Of a stretch of 64,000 nucleotides of DNA, positions 1 to 8,859 are shown in pieces (within the stretch, counting starts at the first letter, position 1; each line of letters starts with the position of its first letter). Below the pieces are notes generated by a model. It did not search any database. It saw only the letters and a program-made list of their open reading frames with translations, and was not told the origin of the DNA. The translations under genes were made by a program, and so were the position numbers. Source of the DNA: Methylotuvimicrobium alcaliphilum 20Z (GTDB lineage Bacteria; Pseudomonadota; Gammaproteobacteria; Methylococcales; Methylomonadaceae); the NCBI RefSeq assembly GCF_000968535.2, contig NC_016112.1, forward strand, positions 4,340,001-4,404,000, in the 5' to 3' direction.

Positions 1-74
1 ATTTCGTAAGATTGAATACTTCACAGTCTTTAACTCATGGGGCGGGTTTATACAACTCGCCCCGAACGTATTGC

Positions 75-605
75 TCACTTGCACTCCGGCGGCTCCGGGG
101 CTTTCGGCGTTTCCCCGAACAAGCTCCAACTCGTATTTTCTTGAACGTCGAAAAGGTAAGGCGCTTCGCGGGCCTTAAGATAAGCGGGCGTATATAAACC
201 CTCTTGTATACTGAATTCGTCATACACGGCTTCGCAAAGCATTGTCAGCATTAACTCGCCGGCTTGCAATTCGGTGAGTTTCAACTGCGTTTCTATTTTC
301 GCGCAAACCGTCCCGTCCGCGATTGTTTCGTTTTGTCCGGCAATCCGGTCTCGTCCCGGCTCGCCTCGGTAAATAATTCCCGCCTCGGTTTCATCGAAGC
401 TCAATCTGCGTGTGCTGCATTCGGTCATCAAGATGACCGGACCGGCTTTCGCGGCACCGATCAATTGATCGGTTTTCGACCAATACAGCAGGGCTTTTCG
501 CGGCTCGCCGTCGGAATTCAACGCATCCAGTTCAGCTGTATACATCGAAAGCGTACAACCGTTGAGCAGGACTAATAAATAAATCGAAGTAAAAAGTTTT
601 TTCAT
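75..605 (-). CDS. Putative outer-membrane lipoprotein, 176 aa
   Basis: The N-terminus is a lipoprotein signal: two lysines, a hydrophobic stretch, and a lipobox ending LLNGC with the lipidated cysteine at residue 17. The mature part is hydrophilic with four to five cysteines and a proline-rich tail (about residues 165-175). I recognise no domain. A GGAAC stretch upstream of the ATG is a weak ribosome-binding site. Repeat element A1 begins just upstream, so the promoter must lie between the start and that repeat or inside it. Lipid anchoring is well supported; the function is unknown. Confidence 0.7.
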   Translation of the reverse strand: MKKLFTSIYLLVLLNGCTLSMYTAELDALNSDGEPRKALLYWSKTDQLIGAAKAGPVILMTECSTRRLSFDETEAGIIYRGEPGRDRIAGQNETIADGTVCAKIETQLKLTELQAGELMLTMLCEAVYDEFSIQEGLYTPAYLKAREAPYLFDVQENTSWSLFGETPKAPEPPECK

Positions 606-621
606 GTTTTCTGTTCCGCTT

Positions 622-1063
622 AGGGTTTGATCGCAAATAACTTCCTTATTTTACGGAGGGTTCGGTTGCTCGATTGGCAGATGTCGGCGGCAGGGCAGAT
701 TTTTGCTCCTGCAAAATCTGCATTCACGCCATCCATGGCGTTTGCAGATTTTTGCTCCTCGGCAATTGCTGAGTTACATGGATGTAATGAATGCAGAAAA
801 TGCAGGAGCATTTTTCTGCCCTGCATTGCCCTAATACACGCCATCCATGGCGTAATACAAAATCTGCATTCATGCCATCCATGGCAATTAGTCGCCGCCG
901 TCAAGCCTACAAGGACGTATTCACCCAGCCCCTAAATTCCATAGCCCATCGGTCATGGTTAATAGTTTTACTAATTTAGGGGCTGGGTCCTGCCAAGCGA
1001 GTTACCGTACCCTCAACAAAGCGTATAGTTCCAGGACGTTATTTATCACGAAATCCTTAGTTA
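622..1063. repeat. Family A mosaic repeat, copy A1, with nested hairpin G
   Basis: The ends are related to AGGATTTCGTNNNAAATAAC in inverted orientation; the left end is degenerate and the right end is good. Inside these lie a second inverted pair (GGGTTCGGTTGCTCGATTG near 658 and its counterpart ending near 1013) and internal modules such as CAGGGCAGATTTTTGCTCC and several GCCATCCATGGC palindromes. Related copies lie at 8020, 22408, 28748 and 36668. The right end runs into the stop codon of the downstream minus-strand hydrolase gene. Short open frames inside are not genes. Confidence 0.8.
924..987. repeat. Nested 64-bp hairpin element G inside A1
   Basis: The segment starts CCCAGCCCCTAAATT and ends with its reverse complement AATTTAGGGGCTGGG. 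The same 64-bp unit sits at the equivalent position in copy A3 (22484-22547), and diverged versions lie at 34230-34291 and about 53322-53375. Confidence 0.85.
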
Positions 1064-1857
1064 GTGACTAAATCGAACAAGCCATCGCCGACCATCGGGT
1101 TTTCCCAATATGCCACATGTGCCATGAGCCAGGCTTTTCCGGTATCGACCGGCCGGTCGCGGATGACCCAACCTAAGTCCGGCGATTCGGTGCGGTATTT
1201 TTCGGCGATCTCGAAGCCGTTTAGCGTTTGGCCGAACAGTTTTCCGGATACGACCGGATCGGTCCGGTCCCAATAATTGAGCCAGCGGAACATCTTGGTT
1301 CCCTCGCCAAGAGATTGGACTTTCTGACGCCTTTTCTTGAACATCGACAACCCTATCGGCGAACCGAGCGTGATTAATCCCTGTACCGGCCAGGTTCGGC
1401 GCGAATTTCTGTCGAAGTAATGGTTATCCTTGATCAACTCGTTGATCACATCAAAGGCATAGATCGAACCTAAACTGTGAGCGACAACATAGCAAGGACT
1501 GCCTCCGGTAAAAATCTCGAGAATCTTATTCTTGAAGCCTTGCCTAATTTGTGCTGCGGTGCTGGTGTCGAGGCGCGCGGTGACGACATCGCCGATGAGA
1601 TCGAGGGCATTGCCGGCCAAAACTTCGCCTATCGGATTGGCGGCAATGAGTTTGATTAATTTCCCATATTTGCTTTGCGCTTGATTGTTTAAATTTTCAT
1701 AACGATAAAGATCGGTCTTGAATTGAAGCGGCATATTGCCCAGACGACTTTTTAGTAACTGTTCGATGAGTCGATCTTGATTCAAATCGCTATCGTCGCC
1801 GGTCTGAACGCCATGAATGATCAAAACGGTACGCGGTTTTTTCGGGTCTACAGCCAT
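1057..1857 (-). CDS. Alpha/beta-hydrolase (esterase/lipase-like), 266 aa
   Basis: An alpha/beta-hydrolase fold is suggested by the early strand with an HG oxyanion-type motif (VLIIHGVQTG, about residues 12-21) and the nucleophile elbow AHSLGS (about 126-131), whose serine would be catalytic. The region around GSPIG (about 166) and the late MAHVAYW histidine fit the rest of a catalytic triad. The sequence resembles cytoplasmic serine esterases that act on lipids or esters; the substrate is unknown. The start is set by AAGGAG 8 bases before ATG. The gene lies 12 bp downstream of a secreted hypothetical gene, so the two are probably co-transcribed. Its TAA stop overlaps the end of repeat A1. Confidence 0.7.
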   Translation of the reverse strand: MAVDPKKPRTVLIIHGVQTGDDSDLNQDRLIEQLLKSRLGNMPLQFKTDLYRYENLNNQAQSKYGKLIKLIAANPIGEVLAGNALDLIGDVVTARLDTSTAAQIRQGFKNKILEIFTGGSPCYVVAHSLGSIYAFDVINELIKDNHYFDRNSRRTWPVQGLITLGSPIGLSMFKKRRQKVQSLGEGTKMFRWLNYWDRTDPVVSGKLFGQTLNGFEIAEKYRTESPDLGWVIRDRPVDTGKAWLMAHVAYWENPMVGDGLFDLVTN

Positions 1858-1869
1858 GGAAGCTCTCCT

Positions 1870-2352
1870 TTAAAGTTTTGCAATACAGCGTTTTTCCACG
1901 GTATCGGTAAAAAATAAAAACCGATTCATTTGCTTTAATTTGATTTCAAGTTGACCGAAATGCTGAGTTGCCTGCAACAGGTATTCGGAACCGGTGACGA
2001 AACTATCGCTAAATTTTTGTTCCACGATCAGCTTGCCGTTAAGCAACTCGACTCGGGTAAAAGTTTCGGGTGCGGCATCGAAATAAATGCCGTCCCCCAA
2101 TGTGCCGATTGCGGTATATTCTCCGCTAATCGTTAAATATTCCCGGCCCGGAATTGTAAAATCAATGCTTATGCGACATGTTCGACCAAATTCGGCCGGC
2201 GTATCGACATAAGTCCCATCAAAACTTAGCGACTTCCCGTTTAATTGAAAAAAGTCACTTAAAGCAGTATGAGCCTTTTGTTTCAAATTCTCGTTAGAAT
2301 AAGCCGTCATCGTCAACACCGCTAAGACAACAATAAAAATTCGTTTGACCAT
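1870..2352 (-). CDS. Hypothetical exported protein, 160 aa
   Basis: The first ~18 residues form a signal peptide (MVKR then a hydrophobic core ending near TAYS). The rest is predicted soluble and beta-rich, with two cysteines (about residues 60 and 156) that could form a disulfide in the periplasm. I recognise no family. It precedes the alpha/beta-hydrolase gene by 12 bp on the same strand, which suggests a two-gene operon transcribed away from mrp; the 164 bp between the two divergent starts must hold both promoters. Confidence 0.65.
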   Translation of the reverse strand: MVKRIFIVVLAVLTMTAYSNENLKQKAHTALSDFFQLNGKSLSFDGTYVDTPAEFGRTCRISIDFTIPGREYLTISGEYTAIGTLGDGIYFDAAPETFTRVELLNGKLIVEQKFSDSFVTGSEYLLQATQHFGQLEIKLKQMNRFLFFTDTVEKRCIAKL

Positions 2353-2555
2353 TTCAACAACCTGGAAAATGAGCGATATGACATCAAGGTATTAAAAAAA
2401 TAGTTCGCTAAAGCAATTTTCGCAAGCGTGGGATAACGACCGCTAAGTTTTGAAATAGCTTGTTCAGTGGTCAATAATGATTTCAGATTGTACAATACTA
2501 TTCCTTAGTATTTTAGTTGGTTATTAATTCAACACTTCCTTACCCCGGAGCACTC

Positions 2556-3647
2556 ATGGCACAAATTACCCAAGCAGACATCGAAAATCGATTGAAGACG
2601 TTTATCGACCCCAATGTTGAAACCGATTTGGTTTCGGCTAAATCGATTAAATCGATCAACGTTGACGGTGCAGATGTCTCGATAAAACTGGAATTAGGCT
2701 ATCCAGCCAAAAAACATCTCGATGAGTATAAATTAGCTGTATTGGAGCATTTAAAGACGCTGGATGGCATCGGTACCGTGACGATCGATATTACTATCAA
2801 TATTTTGTCGCATGCGGTACAGCAAGGCTTGAAGCCGCTGCCGGGCATCAAAAACATCATCGCAGTCGCATCCGGCAAAGGGGGCGTCGGCAAATCGACA
2901 ACGGCGGTAAATTTAGCCCTGGCCTTGGCGGCGGAAGGCGCTAAGGTCGGTATTCTGGATGCCGACATCTATGGGCCGAGCATTCCGACGATGCTCGGAC
3001 AATCCGGTTTTCCGGAAAGCGAAGACGGCAAAACCATGCTGCCGAAGATGTCGTTCGGTTTACAAACCAATTCGATAGGCTATTTGGTCGACACAAGCCA
3101 GCCGATGATTTGGCGCGGCCCTATGGTCACCGGCGCGTTACAGCAATTGCTTAAAGAAACGCGTTGGACCGATCTCGATTATTTGATAGTAGATCTACCG
3201 CCCGGCACAGGGGACATTCAATTAACGCTGTCGCAACAAATACCGGTTAGCGGTGCGGTTATCGTCACGACGCCGCAAGACATCGCGCTTCTCGATGCGC
3301 AACGCGGTTTAGCGATGTTCGAAAAGGTCAACGTACCGGTGTTGGGCATCGTCGAAAATATGAGCGTGCATATTTGTAGCCAGTGCGGTCATGAAGAAGC
3401 GATTTTCGGTAGCGGCGGCGGCGCGGCGATGGCTGAAAAAAACCAGGTACCGCTATTGGGTGCGTTACCGTTAGATAAAGACATCAGGCTAAATGCCGAT
3501 TCGGGCCGTCCGACGGTCGTCTCCGATCCCGACGGTCGCTCGGCTGAAATTTACCGTGAAATTGCACGAAAAATGACCGCGAAACTAGCCTTGAAAGCCA
3601 AAGATTTCAGTAGCAAATTTCCGAATATCGTGATTCAGAATACCTAA
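2556..3647 (+). CDS. mrp: Mrp/ApbC iron-sulfur cluster carrier ATPase, 363 aa
   Basis: MRP/NBP35 family P-loop protein thought to deliver Fe-S clusters to apo-proteins in the cytoplasm. An N-terminal MIP18/DUF59-like domain (about residues 1-85) precedes the deviant Walker A GKGGVGKST (about 105-113) and a Walker B-like LPPGTGD region. The metal-binding C-x2-C motif appears as ICSQCG (about 270). I choose the ATG at 2556 because CGGAG lies 5-6 bases upstream and homologues begin MAQ-like; an upstream in-frame ATG at 2517 lacks a Shine-Dalgarno. The mrp-dcd gene order is common in gammaproteobacteria, although here repeat C1 separates the two. Confidence 0.93.
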   Translation: MAQITQADIENRLKTFIDPNVETDLVSAKSIKSINVDGADVSIKLELGYPAKKHLDEYKLAVLEHLKTLDGIGTVTIDITINILSHAVQQGLKPLPGIKNIIAVASGKGGVGKSTTAVNLALALAAEGAKVGILDADIYGPSIPTMLGQSGFPESEDGKTMLPKMSFGLQTNSIGYLVDTSQPMIWRGPMVTGALQQLLKETRWTDLDYLIVDLPPGTGDIQLTLSQQIPVSGAVIVTTPQDIALLDAQRGLAMFEKVNVPVLGIVENMSVHICSQCGHEEAIFGSGGGAAMAEKNQVPLLGALPLDKDIRLNADSGRPTVVSDPDGRSAEIYREIARKMTAKLALKAKDFSSKFPNIVIQNT

Positions 3648-3687
3648 ATTCGAGCGGACGGACTTTGCAAACGAGATATTGAAACAG

Positions 3688-3964
3688 CAGCAATTCCCAA
3701 TTTGGAGATCAAAAAGGGTGTGGGGTATGCTTGGCGAGGATGTCGGCAGCAGGCCAGATTTTTGCTCCTCGGCAATTGCTGAGTTACATGGATGTAATGA
3801 ATGCAGAAAATGCAGGAGCATTTTTCTGCCCTGCATTGCCCTACTACAGGCCATCCTTGGCGTTCGAGCTGCCGCCAAGCCCCCATGGATGGGTTTACGG
3901 CGTTCCTCGACAGGCATACCCCAGACCCTAAAATCGGCGAAACTCCTCAAACTGGGAATTGCTG
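3688..3964. repeat. Family C mosaic repeat, copy C1
   Basis: The terminal inverted repeats are CAGCAATTCCCAATTTG (left) and CAAACTGGGAATTGCTG (right). Between them lie the same modules used by family A: CAGGCCAGATTTTTGCTCC and the GAGTTACATGGATG stretch. Copies with the same ends are at 20410-20637 and 38100-38264. Confidence 0.85.
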
Positions 3965-4050
3965 TTGAAACAGGAAATCCTTATTGTTTTATAATGGCTT
4001 GCTTCTATGGTAAAAAAAACCGGATTTCAATTAATTAGGACAAGAATTCA

Positions 4051-4617
4051 ATGAGCATCAAATCGGATAAGTGGATACGCCGGATGGCGGAACAACACGG
4101 CATGATCGAGCCGTTCGCCGCAACGCAGGTTAGGGAGACGGAAAAAGGCAGAGTGATTTCGTATGGCACTTCGAGTTACGGATACGACGTGCGTTGCTCG
4201 GACGAATTTAAAATTTTCACGAACATTAATTCGGCAATCGTCGATCCGAAGGATTTTAGCGAAGCGAGTTTCGTCGACGTTAAATCCGATGTCTGCATCA
4301 TTCCACCGAATTCGTTCGCGTTGGCACGCACTGTCGAATTCTTTCGCATTCCGCGCGATGTGCTGACGATCTGTCTTGGCAAATCGACTTATGCGCGCTG
4401 CGGCATTATCGTCAACGTCACGCCGCTCGAGCCGGAGTGGGAAGGTCATGTAACCCTAGAGTTCTCAAATACCACACCGTTGCCGGCCAAAATCTATGCG
4501 AACGAAGGAGTCGCGCAAATGCTGTTTTTAGGCGGCGACGAGGTATGCGATACATCTTATGCGGACCGAGCCGGTAAATATCAAGGCCAAACCGGCGTGA
4601 CTTTACCGAAAGCCTAG
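4051..4617 (+). CDS. dcd: dCTP deaminase, 188 aa
   Basis: Deaminates dCTP to dUTP, feeding dTTP synthesis in the cytoplasm. The 188-aa length matches the homotrimeric Dcd of gammaproteobacteria. Family motifs are visible: [11 protein letters not shown] near the N-terminus, FALARTVE before the active site, and the catalytic segment with [30 protein letters not shown], which includes the conserved glutamate. An AGGA lies about 12 bases before the ATG, a weak ribosome site. It follows mrp with only a repeat between them, and a weak hairpin lies about 50 bp downstream. Confidence 0.95.
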   Translation: MSIKSDKWIRRMAEQHGMIEPFAATQVRETEKGRVISYGTSSYGYDVRCSDEFKIFTNINSAIVDPKDFSEASFVDVKSDVCIIPPNSFALARTVEFFRIPRDVLTICLGKSTYARCGIIVNVTPLEPEWEGHVTLEFSNTTPLPAKIYANEGVAQMLFLGGDEVCDTSYADRAGKYQGQTGVTLPKA

Positions 4618-4664
4618 CCGCGCAGGTCATTCGGCTTAAGCATGGGCTGTTGGGTAGGCTGTCG

Positions 4665-4688
4665 AAAAAAGCTATTTTAGCTAATTTT
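4665..4688 (+). terminator. Weak intrinsic terminator candidate after dcd
   Basis: An A-run, the short inverted pair GCTA/TAGC with a TTT loop, and then TAATTTTT. The stem is short and low in GC, so this is tentative. Confidence 0.3.
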
Positions 4689-4823
4689 TGTGTTCACGCT
4701 TTTTAATCTCAAAATATTTTAGAAACTGTTGGTGACCATAGGCTAGAAAACGCTAGGTGTAGGGCGAGCATCGCGCACCTGGGTGGTGTGGGGACCTGTC
4801 TTCGGGTTCGGTAACGTGCGGTA

Positions 4824-4986
4824 TATACTTCGCGCGGCCATATTTTCGGTTTTCTAACGCGCTCTTTTGTCCGGTAGCTGCGTTGCGAAAACAGTTACAT
4901 AGCTTGCTATGCGCCTGTTTTCGCGCCTTGCTACCGAACAAAATAGCATTGCCATAAAAGCCGAAAATATGGCCGCGCGAAGTATA
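4824..4986. repeat. 163-bp imperfect palindrome with 26-bp perfect ends
   Basis: The 26 bases at 4824-4849 (beginning TATACTTCGCGCGGCC) are repeated exactly, inverted, at 4961-4986. Further nested pairs lie inside (GCGAAAACAG with CTGTTTTCGC, and CATAGC with GCTATG), so the whole segment can fold into one long hairpin. It fills most of the 4618-5053 gap and ends 67 bp before a small gene. It resembles no other repeat in this window. Confidence 0.85.
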
Positions 4987-5053
4987 AAAGGAGTAGACAA
5001 AGCACATTCTGAAGGTATGCTCTTAAAATGCATATTCAACCGAGGAGGAACTT

Positions 5054-5212
5054 ATGGGGCCTTACTATCGCGGCTCATCGCAAGGCGTAGGCGCTTTTTT
5101 TGATTTGTTTTATCAACATCCCATTTTGATGCTGATTTTAACCGCTGGCATTGTAGTCATGGGGATTTTTATATACCGGAAAAGGAATCGGGATAAGATG
5201 ACTCGCTTGTAA
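5054..5212 (+). CDS. Small single-span membrane protein, 52 aa
   Basis: The frame opens with ATG preceded by a textbook AGGAGG at 5043-5048 and runs 52 codons to TAA at 5210-5212. A short polar N-terminus (MGPYYRGSSQG) is followed by one hydrophobic helix (about residues 22-41) and a basic tail (YRKRNRDK), which suggests an N-out/C-in single-span inner-membrane protein. I know no family for it. The strong ribosome site is the main reason to believe it is translated. Confidence 0.6.
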   Translation: MGPYYRGSSQGVGAFFDLFYQHPILMLILTAGIVVMGIFIYRKRNRDKMTRL

Positions 5213-5260
5213 TTTGTCGTTCTGTATTCGCAATTCGACCCGTTAGGCAGGTGTCTGTAT

Positions 5261-6064
5261 TCATTCGGCATTTCGCAACAAATGCGGAATCACCAGCGGA
5301 CAATTCGTTTTAGTAGGGTGAACGGCTATCGTTACCGGATAGCCGAAAATTTCCTTGATCAAATCGGCATCTAAAACCCGCTCCGGACTGTCGAATGCCA
5401 TCAAGCGGCCCGAATGCAGAACCGCAATACGGTCGGCATAGAGTGCAGCCAAATTCAAATCGTGCAGAATCGCCAGAACGCCCGCCTGAAAACGGTCGGC
5501 GAATCGTCTGGCGATCGCCAACACGCTATGCTGATGCGCAAGATCGAGCGCCGATGTCGGCTCGTCGAGCAATAAATAGCGTGGCAGATCACCGACCGGT
5601 TCCCATATCTGCGTCAAAACTCTCGCCAATTGTACGCGCTGACGCTCGCCGCCCGATAGCGTAGTATAAATTCTATCGACGAACATTTCGGTATCGGTCA
5701 ATGCCATTGCTTGCCGAATGATAGCATTGTCGTGCGCCGGATCGCCGTTACGCCGATGCGGGCAGCGCCCCATCGCTACGACCTCGAGTACCGTGAACGG
5801 AAACGATAGCGTCGAGTTTTGCGGCAGCACGCCGCGCACGCGGGCCAGTTCGGCTACCGGCCAATCGTCGAGTTCGGTGCCGTTCATGGTAATAAAACCG
5901 TGCCGCGGTTTCAAATCGCCGCACATTGTTTTCAGCAATGTCGACTTGCCTGCGCCGTTCGGCCCAACGACCGCGAGTACTTCGCCGGGCTTAACGCACA
6001 GCGTGATATCGTCCAACAAACGCTTGCCGCCGATGCCGACAACTATCTTACGCGCCTCCAGCAT
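5261..6064 (-). CDS. hmuV: Haem ABC transporter ATPase HmuV, 267 aa
   Basis: ATP-binding subunit of the inner-membrane haemin importer HmuTUV. Walker A is GPNGAGKST (about residues 34-42), the Q-loop lies near LPQNSTLSF, the ABC signature is LSGGERQR (about 138-145), Walker B is YLLLDEPTSALD, and the switch histidine is in ILHDLNLA. The TSALDLAHQ stretch is typical of the FecE/HmuV group. The start codon is directly adjacent to the stop of the permease gene, so translation is probably coupled. It is the last gene of the minus-strand haem region. Confidence 0.92.
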   Translation of the reverse strand: MLEARKIVVGIGGKRLLDDITLCVKPGEVLAVVGPNGAGKSTLLKTMCGDLKPRHGFITMNGTELDDWPVAELARVRGVLPQNSTLSFPFTVLEVVAMGRCPHRRNGDPAHDNAIIRQAMALTDTEMFVDRIYTTLSGGERQRVQLARVLTQIWEPVGDLPRYLLLDEPTSALDLAHQHSVLAIARRFADRFQAGVLAILHDLNLAALYADRIAVLHSGRLMAFDSPERVLDADLIKEIFGYPVTIAVHPTKTNCPLVIPHLLRNAE

Positions 6065-7135
6065 TCAGCCTCCTAGCATCCGTTGCCGATACAGTAACCA
6101 CAAAAAGAACGGACTGCCCAAAACGCCGGTGACGATACCGATCGGTATTTCGGCAGGTACGGCCAAGCTGCGCGCCAAACCGTCCGATACCAACAACAGA
6201 CTGGCGCCGAGCAAAGCCGAGCCCGGCAGTATGATGCGATGGTCCGGACCGAGCCTGAGCCGCAGCAAATGCGGTACGACCAGCCCAATGAAACCGATGA
6301 TGCCGCCCAATGCGACGCAACAGCCCACACCGAGTGCAACCAAAACGATCACTGCGGTTTTGACGGTTTCGACCGAAAATCCGAGATGGCCGGCTTCCGC
6401 CTCGCCGAGTAATAGCGCATTCAAAGCGCTTGAAAAATACGGGAGCAGCAACAAGTTCAGCAGAAAAAACGGCAAGCCGGCGACGACTTGACTCCAGTTA
6501 GCGCTGCCGAGACTGCCCATGCTCCAAAATGTTAAGGTACGCAATTGCTGATCGTCGGCGATCGAAGTCAACAAACCCGTTAAGGAACCTGCCAATGCGT
6601 TGACGGCGATTCCGGCCAGCAGCAGCGAAGCGATATCGAGACGGCCGCCGGAACCGGCGAAACGGTAGACCAGCCAAGTCACCGCGAATCCGCCCGAAAA
6701 AGCCGCTGCAGGCAGATAATAATAACCGAGTATTTGCGCCACGTTCCGCAGCAGGCTGGTTTCGAGCACGATCGCAGCGACCGCTGCCAATGCCGCGCCG
6801 CTCGATACGCCGATCAATGCCGGGTCGGCAAGCGGGTTACGGAATAAGCCCTGCATTGCCGCTCCCGAGACGGCCAGCGTCGCGCCAATCAACACGCCTA
6901 GTGCGATACGCGGACCGCGTATCGATTCCAATACGGCGCGATGGCCGTCATTGAACGGCCAGGGCAGTTGCAGACCGAAAACCTCGCTCAGAATGGCGAG
7001 TACTTGGCCCGGTGAAATCGAATAGGCGCCGATCCCGAGCGATATGATGGCCGTTACAAACAGCAGCAGCGTCAAGCCGCCCAGAACTGCATAACGTTTC
7101 GTTCCGCCAGACATTGCAAACGCCGCTTTCATCAT
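6065..7135 (-). CDS. hmuU: Haem ABC transporter permease HmuU, 356 aa
   Basis: FecCD-family permease for haemin import across the inner membrane. The sequence holds about nine or ten hydrophobic segments and the family hallmark GAxLAVSGAAMQGLFRNPLADPALIGVSSGA (about residues 82-112). The late GIIGFIGLVVPHLLR motif is the coupling region contacting the ATPase. Length is normal for BtuC/FecD-type permeases. The start overlaps the 3' end of hmuT by 4 bases, consistent with an hmuT-hmuU-hmuV operon. Confidence 0.93.
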   Translation of the reverse strand: MMKAAFAMSGGTKRYAVLGGLTLLLFVTAIISLGIGAYSISPGQVLAILSEVFGLQLPWPFNDGHRAVLESIRGPRIALGVLIGATLAVSGAAMQGLFRNPLADPALIGVSSGAALAAVAAIVLETSLLRNVAQILGYYYLPAAAFSGGFAVTWLVYRFAGSGGRLDIASLLLAGIAVNALAGSLTGLLTSIADDQQLRTLTFWSMGSLGSANWSQVVAGLPFFLLNLLLLPYFSSALNALLLGEAEAGHLGFSVETVKTAVIVLVALGVGCCVALGGIIGFIGLVVPHLLRLRLGPDHRIILPGSALLGASLLLVSDGLARSLAVPAEIPIGIVTGVLGSPFFLWLLYRQRMLGG

Positions 7136-8004
7136 TCGGACGCCACGGTATCGACGGTGCGCAAGCGCGCAGCCAAGTCCAGCGCGGCTTGACCGGATCT
7201 CGGGCCGAATCCCAACAAATACAGGGCATCCATCGTTACCGCTTTGCCTAGCTTGCCGGCCGGTGTCGCACCGAAACCGGGCATTTTGAACAAGCGCTCG
7301 ATGCCGCCGATCGCATTCGCTGCCATATCGGTCAACACGATCACATCCGGCGCTGCTTCGATCAAAGCTTCGCTACTTGCCGGCTTAAAGCCTTCGAAAC
7401 CTTTCAAAGCATTGTCGCCGCCGGCGATACGGATCATCGCATCGGCAGGCGTTCCCTCACCCGAGACGATCGGCGCGCCGCGCGATATAGCCAACACAAA
7501 CAATACTTTCGGACGTTTCGCAATCCCGGACGTGAATCGATCGAGTCGATCGAAATCTTCCTGTACCTGTTTCGCCAAGCGCTCGCCCTGTTCGGTCGCA
7601 TTCAACCATTCGGCGACGGCTCGAATTTTGGACACCACGCCGTCCGCCGAATTGTCTTCGTTAACGGTTTTGATTTCCACACCGGCTTGCCGGATCTGCT
7701 CGATAACCGTTTGCGGCCCCGAACCTTGCGTCGTCAATAATAGAGTCGGCATCAGCGACAAAATGCCTTCTGCCGAAAGATTGCGCATATAGCCTACCTG
7801 CGGTAATGCTTTCGCCGCTTCAGGCCATTGACTGGTCGTGTCGACGCCGGCCAACAGGTTTTCCGCACCGAGTGCATAGACAATTTCGGTCAATGAGCCG
7901 CCGACCGCAACGATACGCGGTTCGTTTGCCGAAGCGCCTGCAGTTACGAACACGACGCAACACATGACGGTACGGACGATCTTGAATAGTTTGTTTTTAT
8001 GCAT
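7132..8004 (-). CDS. hmuT: Periplasmic haem-binding protein HmuT, 290 aa
   Basis: Class III (TroA-like) substrate-binding protein that hands haem to HmuUV in the periplasm. A signal peptide covers about residues 1-26 (basic MHKNKLFK, hydrophobic core, cleavage near GASA). The N-lobe motif RIVAVGGSLTEIVYALGAENLLAGVD and the C-lobe motif GFKPASSEALIEAAPDVIVLTD are typical of HmuT/BtuF. The C-terminus YLLGFGPRSGQAALDLAARL also fits the family. Repeat A2 separates it from hugZ upstream, so it may have its own promoter near or in that repeat. Confidence 0.9.
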   Translation of the reverse strand: MHKNKLFKIVRTVMCCVVFVTAGASANEPRIVAVGGSLTEIVYALGAENLLAGVDTTSQWPEAAKALPQVGYMRNLSAEGILSLMPTLLLTTQGSGPQTVIEQIRQAGVEIKTVNEDNSADGVVSKIRAVAEWLNATEQGERLAKQVQEDFDRLDRFTSGIAKRPKVLFVLAISRGAPIVSGEGTPADAMIRIAGGDNALKGFEGFKPASSEALIEAAPDVIVLTDMAANAIGGIERLFKMPGFGATPAGKLGKAVTMDALYLLGFGPRSGQAALDLAARLRTVDTVASE

Positions 8005-8019
8005 GTTGTGTTACTGACC

Positions 8020-8287
8020 TTGAAAGGTTTGGTCTTAAATAACTTCCCTATTTGATAGAGGGTTCGGTTGCTCGATTGACAGGTGTCGGCGGCAGGGCAG
8101 ATTTTTGCTCCTGCATTGTCCTAATACACGCCACCCATGGCGTAATGCAAAATCCGCATTCATGCCATCCTTGGCAATCAGTCGCCGCCGTCAAGCCTAC
8201 ACGGACGTATTTACGGCGTCCTGTCAAGCGAGTTACCGAACCCTCAACAAATCTCATAGCTCCAGGAGGTTTTTATCACGATATCCG
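8020..8287. repeat. Family A mosaic repeat, copy A2 (no nested G)
   Basis: The element carries the GGGTTCGG...TTGACAGG inverted ends (8058-8081 and 8218-8240), the CAGGGCAGATTTTTGCTCC module and ACGGACGTATTTACGGCG. Unlike A1 and A3 it lacks the 64-bp G hairpin, so it shows the empty site. It ends about four bases before the stop codon of hugZ. Confidence 0.8.
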
Positions 8288-8290
8288 AAA

Positions 8291-8839
8291 TCAATGCGCC
8301 GGCATCGATTCCGGCTTGCTTTGTGCGCTGTTCCGATGCCCGGTATCGTTGACATGGCGGAATTCGTCCAAGGCTTCGCCTTCGATCGTGAAAGCGCGGG
8401 CAAAACCTTGTACAAACGATCCTTTCGTCGGATGAATACGAAACAAATGGAAGTCCTGCAATTTTTTCAGCATATCGATGAATTGCCCGAATTTCTGTTG
8501 AAACGCATCCATGACAAAATGAAATTGTTCGCTATCCCTCGCGATTTCTTCGGCCTGCCCTTGAAACGTGGCCCGTTGCCGCGCGAATAAATGCGATGCT
8601 TTATCTTCATCTTCGATGAACAACAGACTGACCTTGTCGTTCTCCAAAAGATTGCGGGTATGAGCCGCCAATTCGCTGATATAGATATAATAATCACCTT
8701 GGTATTTCACATAGGCCGCGTAACTGGCTTCCGGCTTACCGTCCACACCTACGGTCGCCATCAACACCGAATCGAAAGAATCGGTCAGTCGGCTGCAGTC
8801 CTCACGGACTTGTTCAAAATCTACTGTGGTATCGTTCAT
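8291..8839 (-). CDS. hugZ: HugZ/HutZ-type haem utilisation protein, 182 aa
   Basis: Pyridoxamine-5'-phosphate-oxidase-like split-barrel protein of the HugZ/HutZ family, which binds haem and in studied members degrades it to release iron. The FMN-binding-fold core is visible as VLMATVGVDGKPEASYAAYV (about residues 26-45) and NDKVSLLFIED (about 67-77). The C-terminal LFRIHPTKGSFVQGFARAF (about 134-152) is the haem-contacting segment of the family. It sits between hmuS and hmuT on the same strand. True HugZ enzymes are often longer; this short form matches HutZ. Confidence 0.8.
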   Translation of the reverse strand: MNDTTVDFEQVREDCSRLTDSFDSVLMATVGVDGKPEASYAAYVKYQGDYYIYISELAAHTRNLLENDKVSLLFIEDEDKASHLFARQRATFQGQAEEIARDSEQFHFVMDAFQQKFGQFIDMLKKLQDFHLFRIHPTKGSFVQGFARAFTIEGEALDEFRHVNDTGHRNSAQSKPESMPAH

Positions 8840-8859
8840 GTCATTGTCTCTTTAGTTAT

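Noticed and set aside
627-979. Several overlapping 60-100 aa frames in repeats A1, A3, C1 and C2
   Set aside because: Similar translated pieces recur in each repeat copy in different frames, as expected of non-coding palindromic DNA.
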